A program made the position numbers and the translations under genes. Below the pieces are notes generated by a model that was given only the letters and a program-made list of their open reading frames with translations, had not been told where the DNA came from and searched no databases. From positions 1-7,220 of the forward strand of contig URFI01000120.1 of assembly GCA_900547085.1 (NCBI GenBank): a stretch of DNA of 7,220 nt, read 5' to 3'. Source of the DNA: an uncultured Prevotella sp. Lineage in GTDB: Bacteria; Bacteroidota; Bacteroidia; Bacteroidales; Bacteroidaceae. Below are positions 5,780 through 7,220 of the stretch, piece by piece (the first letter of the stretch is position 1; the number at the start of each line of letters is the position of its first letter).

Positions 5780-7220
5780 TTAGGTGTGCACCAAGTTGCG
5801 CCCCGCATCTATCCGGAGGAAGATGAATAACAGGAGGGTGAAGCCCCAAAGCGACGAACCACCATAACTGAAAAACGGCAACGGAATGCCGATAACAGGC
5901 GTAAGTCCTAACACCATGCCCACATTGATGAAGACATGGAACAGAAAAATGCTGGCCACACAATAGCCATAGATGCGTCCAAAAGCAAACGGTTGGCGTT
6001 CGGCCAGCTTGATGAGTCGCAAGATTAACGCCAAGAAAAGCACCAACACGCCGGCAGAACCAATGAATCCTTCTTCCTCTCCCACCGTACAGAAGATGAA
6101 ATCGGTGTCTTGTTCGGGTACAAACTTCAGCTTGGTTTGGGTTCCATTGAGGAATCCTTTCCCCCTTAGTCCGCCCGCACCAATGGCAATCTCACTCTGA
6201 TGGACGTTATAACCCGCCCCGGCCACATCTTCTTCCAGCCCCAACAGCACGGTGATGCGCACGCGTTGGTGCGGCTTCATCACGTTATTGAGCACGTAGT
6301 CGGCCGAATAGAAGAACACGATTGAACCAACAGCAAACAAGGCGATGTAGAGATAACTCCTCATTTGGCTGGCCAGCCAACAATAAGTCAGATAACCAAT
6401 CAGCACGATGGACACGATGAGCTGCACCCAAACCACGTCAAAGGGAAGCACAAACTGCGCAAAAAGCAGCGATAGCGCGGTGACTCCCAAGCAAACCAAC
6501 AAGATAAAACGGGCTTGCCGCTTATCCTTACAATAGAGATACACCATCGAAGCCGAGAATACCTGAACCAACAACAGCACCATGAACTTGCCCGCAGAAA
6601 CGGGTAACGACCACAATGCGGTATCCTCATACTTGATACCCAACACGAAATAAATCACCATCGCCACGCCTGTAAACAACACACTGCCTGGCATTCCCTC
6701 GCGATAGAACATCAGGAAAAACGATAAATAAACCAAGGCAGAACCTGTTTCTTTCTGCGCAATGATGAAGAGCATGGGCAACAAGACGATGCCAATGGCG
6801 ATGGCAAAGTCTTTCCATTGATGAATGTCAAAGCCATAGCGCCCCATGAACTTCGACACGGCCAACGCTGTTGCGAACTTTGCAAACTCTGCGGGCTGCA
6901 ATCTAATCGGTCCCAGCACCAACCATGAGCGAGAACCTTTGATGTCATGCGGATTGAAGATGGTGGCAAAGAGCAGCACGAGGAATGCGACATAGATGAT
7001 GTACGAGAACATATCGTAGAATCGGTCATCGAGTAAAACCAGCACCATGCCCAAGAAGACGGAGGTGGCAATCCACACAATCTGCATACCCGACCGCGTA
7101 CTGAGGCTGAAAATATCGGTGTCGCCGTAGGTATAGCTGGCCCCACACACGCTGAGCCACCCAAAGATGAGCAGCGCCATGTAGATGAGAATGGTCCACC
7201 AGTCAAGTGAACGAAACACT
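5780..7220 (-). CDS. rodA: Rod shape-determining protein RodA (SEDS peptidoglycan polymerase), N-terminus at or beyond window edge
   Basis: A SEDS-family membrane glycosyltransferase that polymerises glycan strands from lipid II with its partner PBP2 during cell elongation. At least 479 residues are visible, ending at TAA 5780-5782. Seen: GSRSWLVLGPIRLQPAEFAKF at 95-115, IAQKETGSALVYL at 153-165, GAGYNVHQSEIAIGAGGLRGKGF at 334-356, PEQDTDFIF at 368-376 (the TD aspartate, 373, fits the essential SEDS catalytic position), EEEGFIG at 381-387 and GIPLPFFSYGGSS at 444-456. About 100 extra residues with several hydrophobic segments lie between ~175 and 305, making it much longer than the 370-residue E. 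coli RodA; this appears normal in Bacteroidota. The first readable codon at the edge is GTG (7219), but the reading frame may continue right of the window, so I treat it as partial. mrdA/mreBCD would be expected just upstream, outside the window. Confidence 0.92.
   Translation of the reverse strand, partial: VFRSLDWWTILIYMALLIFGWLSVCGASYTYGDTDIFSLSTRSGMQIVWIATSVFLGMVLVLLDDRFYDMFSYIIYVAFLVLLFATIFNPHDIKGSRSWLVLGPIRLQPAEFAKFATALAVSKFMGRYGFDIHQWKDFAIAIGIVLLPMLFIIAQKETGSALVYLSFFLMFYREGMPGSVLFTGVAMVIYFVLGIKYEDTALWSLPVSAGKFMVLLLVQVFSASMVYLYCKDKRQARFILLVCLGVTALSLLFAQFVLPFDVVWVQLIVSIVLIGYLTYCWLASQMRSYLYIALFAVGSIVFFYSADYVLNNVMKPHQRVRITVLLGLEEDVAGAGYNVHQSEIAIGAGGLRGKGFLNGTQTKLKFVPEQDTDFIFCTVGEEEGFIGSAGVLVLFLALILRLIKLAERQPFAFGRIYGYCVASIFLFHVFINVGMVLGLTPVIGIPLPFFSYGGSSLWGFTLLLFIFLRIDAGRNLVHT

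Noticed and set aside
5750..5804. Possible bidirectional terminator between gldH and rodA (GGGGC at 5751 and GCCCC at 5800, TTTTT-GA-AAAA)
   Set aside because: Stem is only 5 bp with a ~44-base loop, and the inner repeat is weak.

Overview
The window looks like chromosomal DNA of a Bacteroidales bacterium, most likely Prevotella or a close relative. The evidence is the gene content (a holB-ricT-gldH run, a large Bacteroidota-type RodA, a DUF4369-type TlpA thioredoxin), promoters of the Bacteroides type (TTTG, 19 bp, TAnnTTTG) and the absence of clear Shine-Dalgarno sequences. The genus is inferred from remembered family resemblance, not from a search.

Layout, left to right. (1) Bases 1-~800 are strikingly AT-rich. 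They hold the last 54 codons of an AraC-type regulator (+) and a small membrane-anchored or exported protein of unknown function (-). Composition changes abruptly near 800, where the GC-richer core genes begin, so this edge may be an acquired or decaying segment. (2) Bases 814-1974 (-) encode an exported TlpA/ResA-like thiol-disulfide oxidoreductase with a textbook Bacteroides promoter at 2030-2060. (3) Bases 1975-2834 are an 860-bp non-coding stretch full of repeat structure: a degenerate 22-bp tandem repeat, a strong hairpin, two copies of a 12-bp direct repeat, and between those copies a ~196-bp imperfect palindrome with mirrored AACGAAT/ATTCGTT pairs. This is the least explained part of the window. 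(4) Bases 2835-5749 (+) form a likely operon: holB (DNA polymerase III delta'), ricT (PSP1-domain iron-sulfur protein, YaaT-like) and gldH (lipoprotein). (5) Bases 5780-7220 (-) are rodA, convergent with gldH and cut by the right edge.

The named genes cover replication (clamp loader), a RicT-type protein linked in Firmicutes to RNA processing, envelope lipoprotein and redox functions, and peptidoglycan elongation. All five are ordinary core genes. No complete defence system, CRISPR array, tRNA or rRNA gene was seen. The most interesting unexplained item is the palindromic, direct-repeat-flanked element at 2423-2744 upstream of holB.
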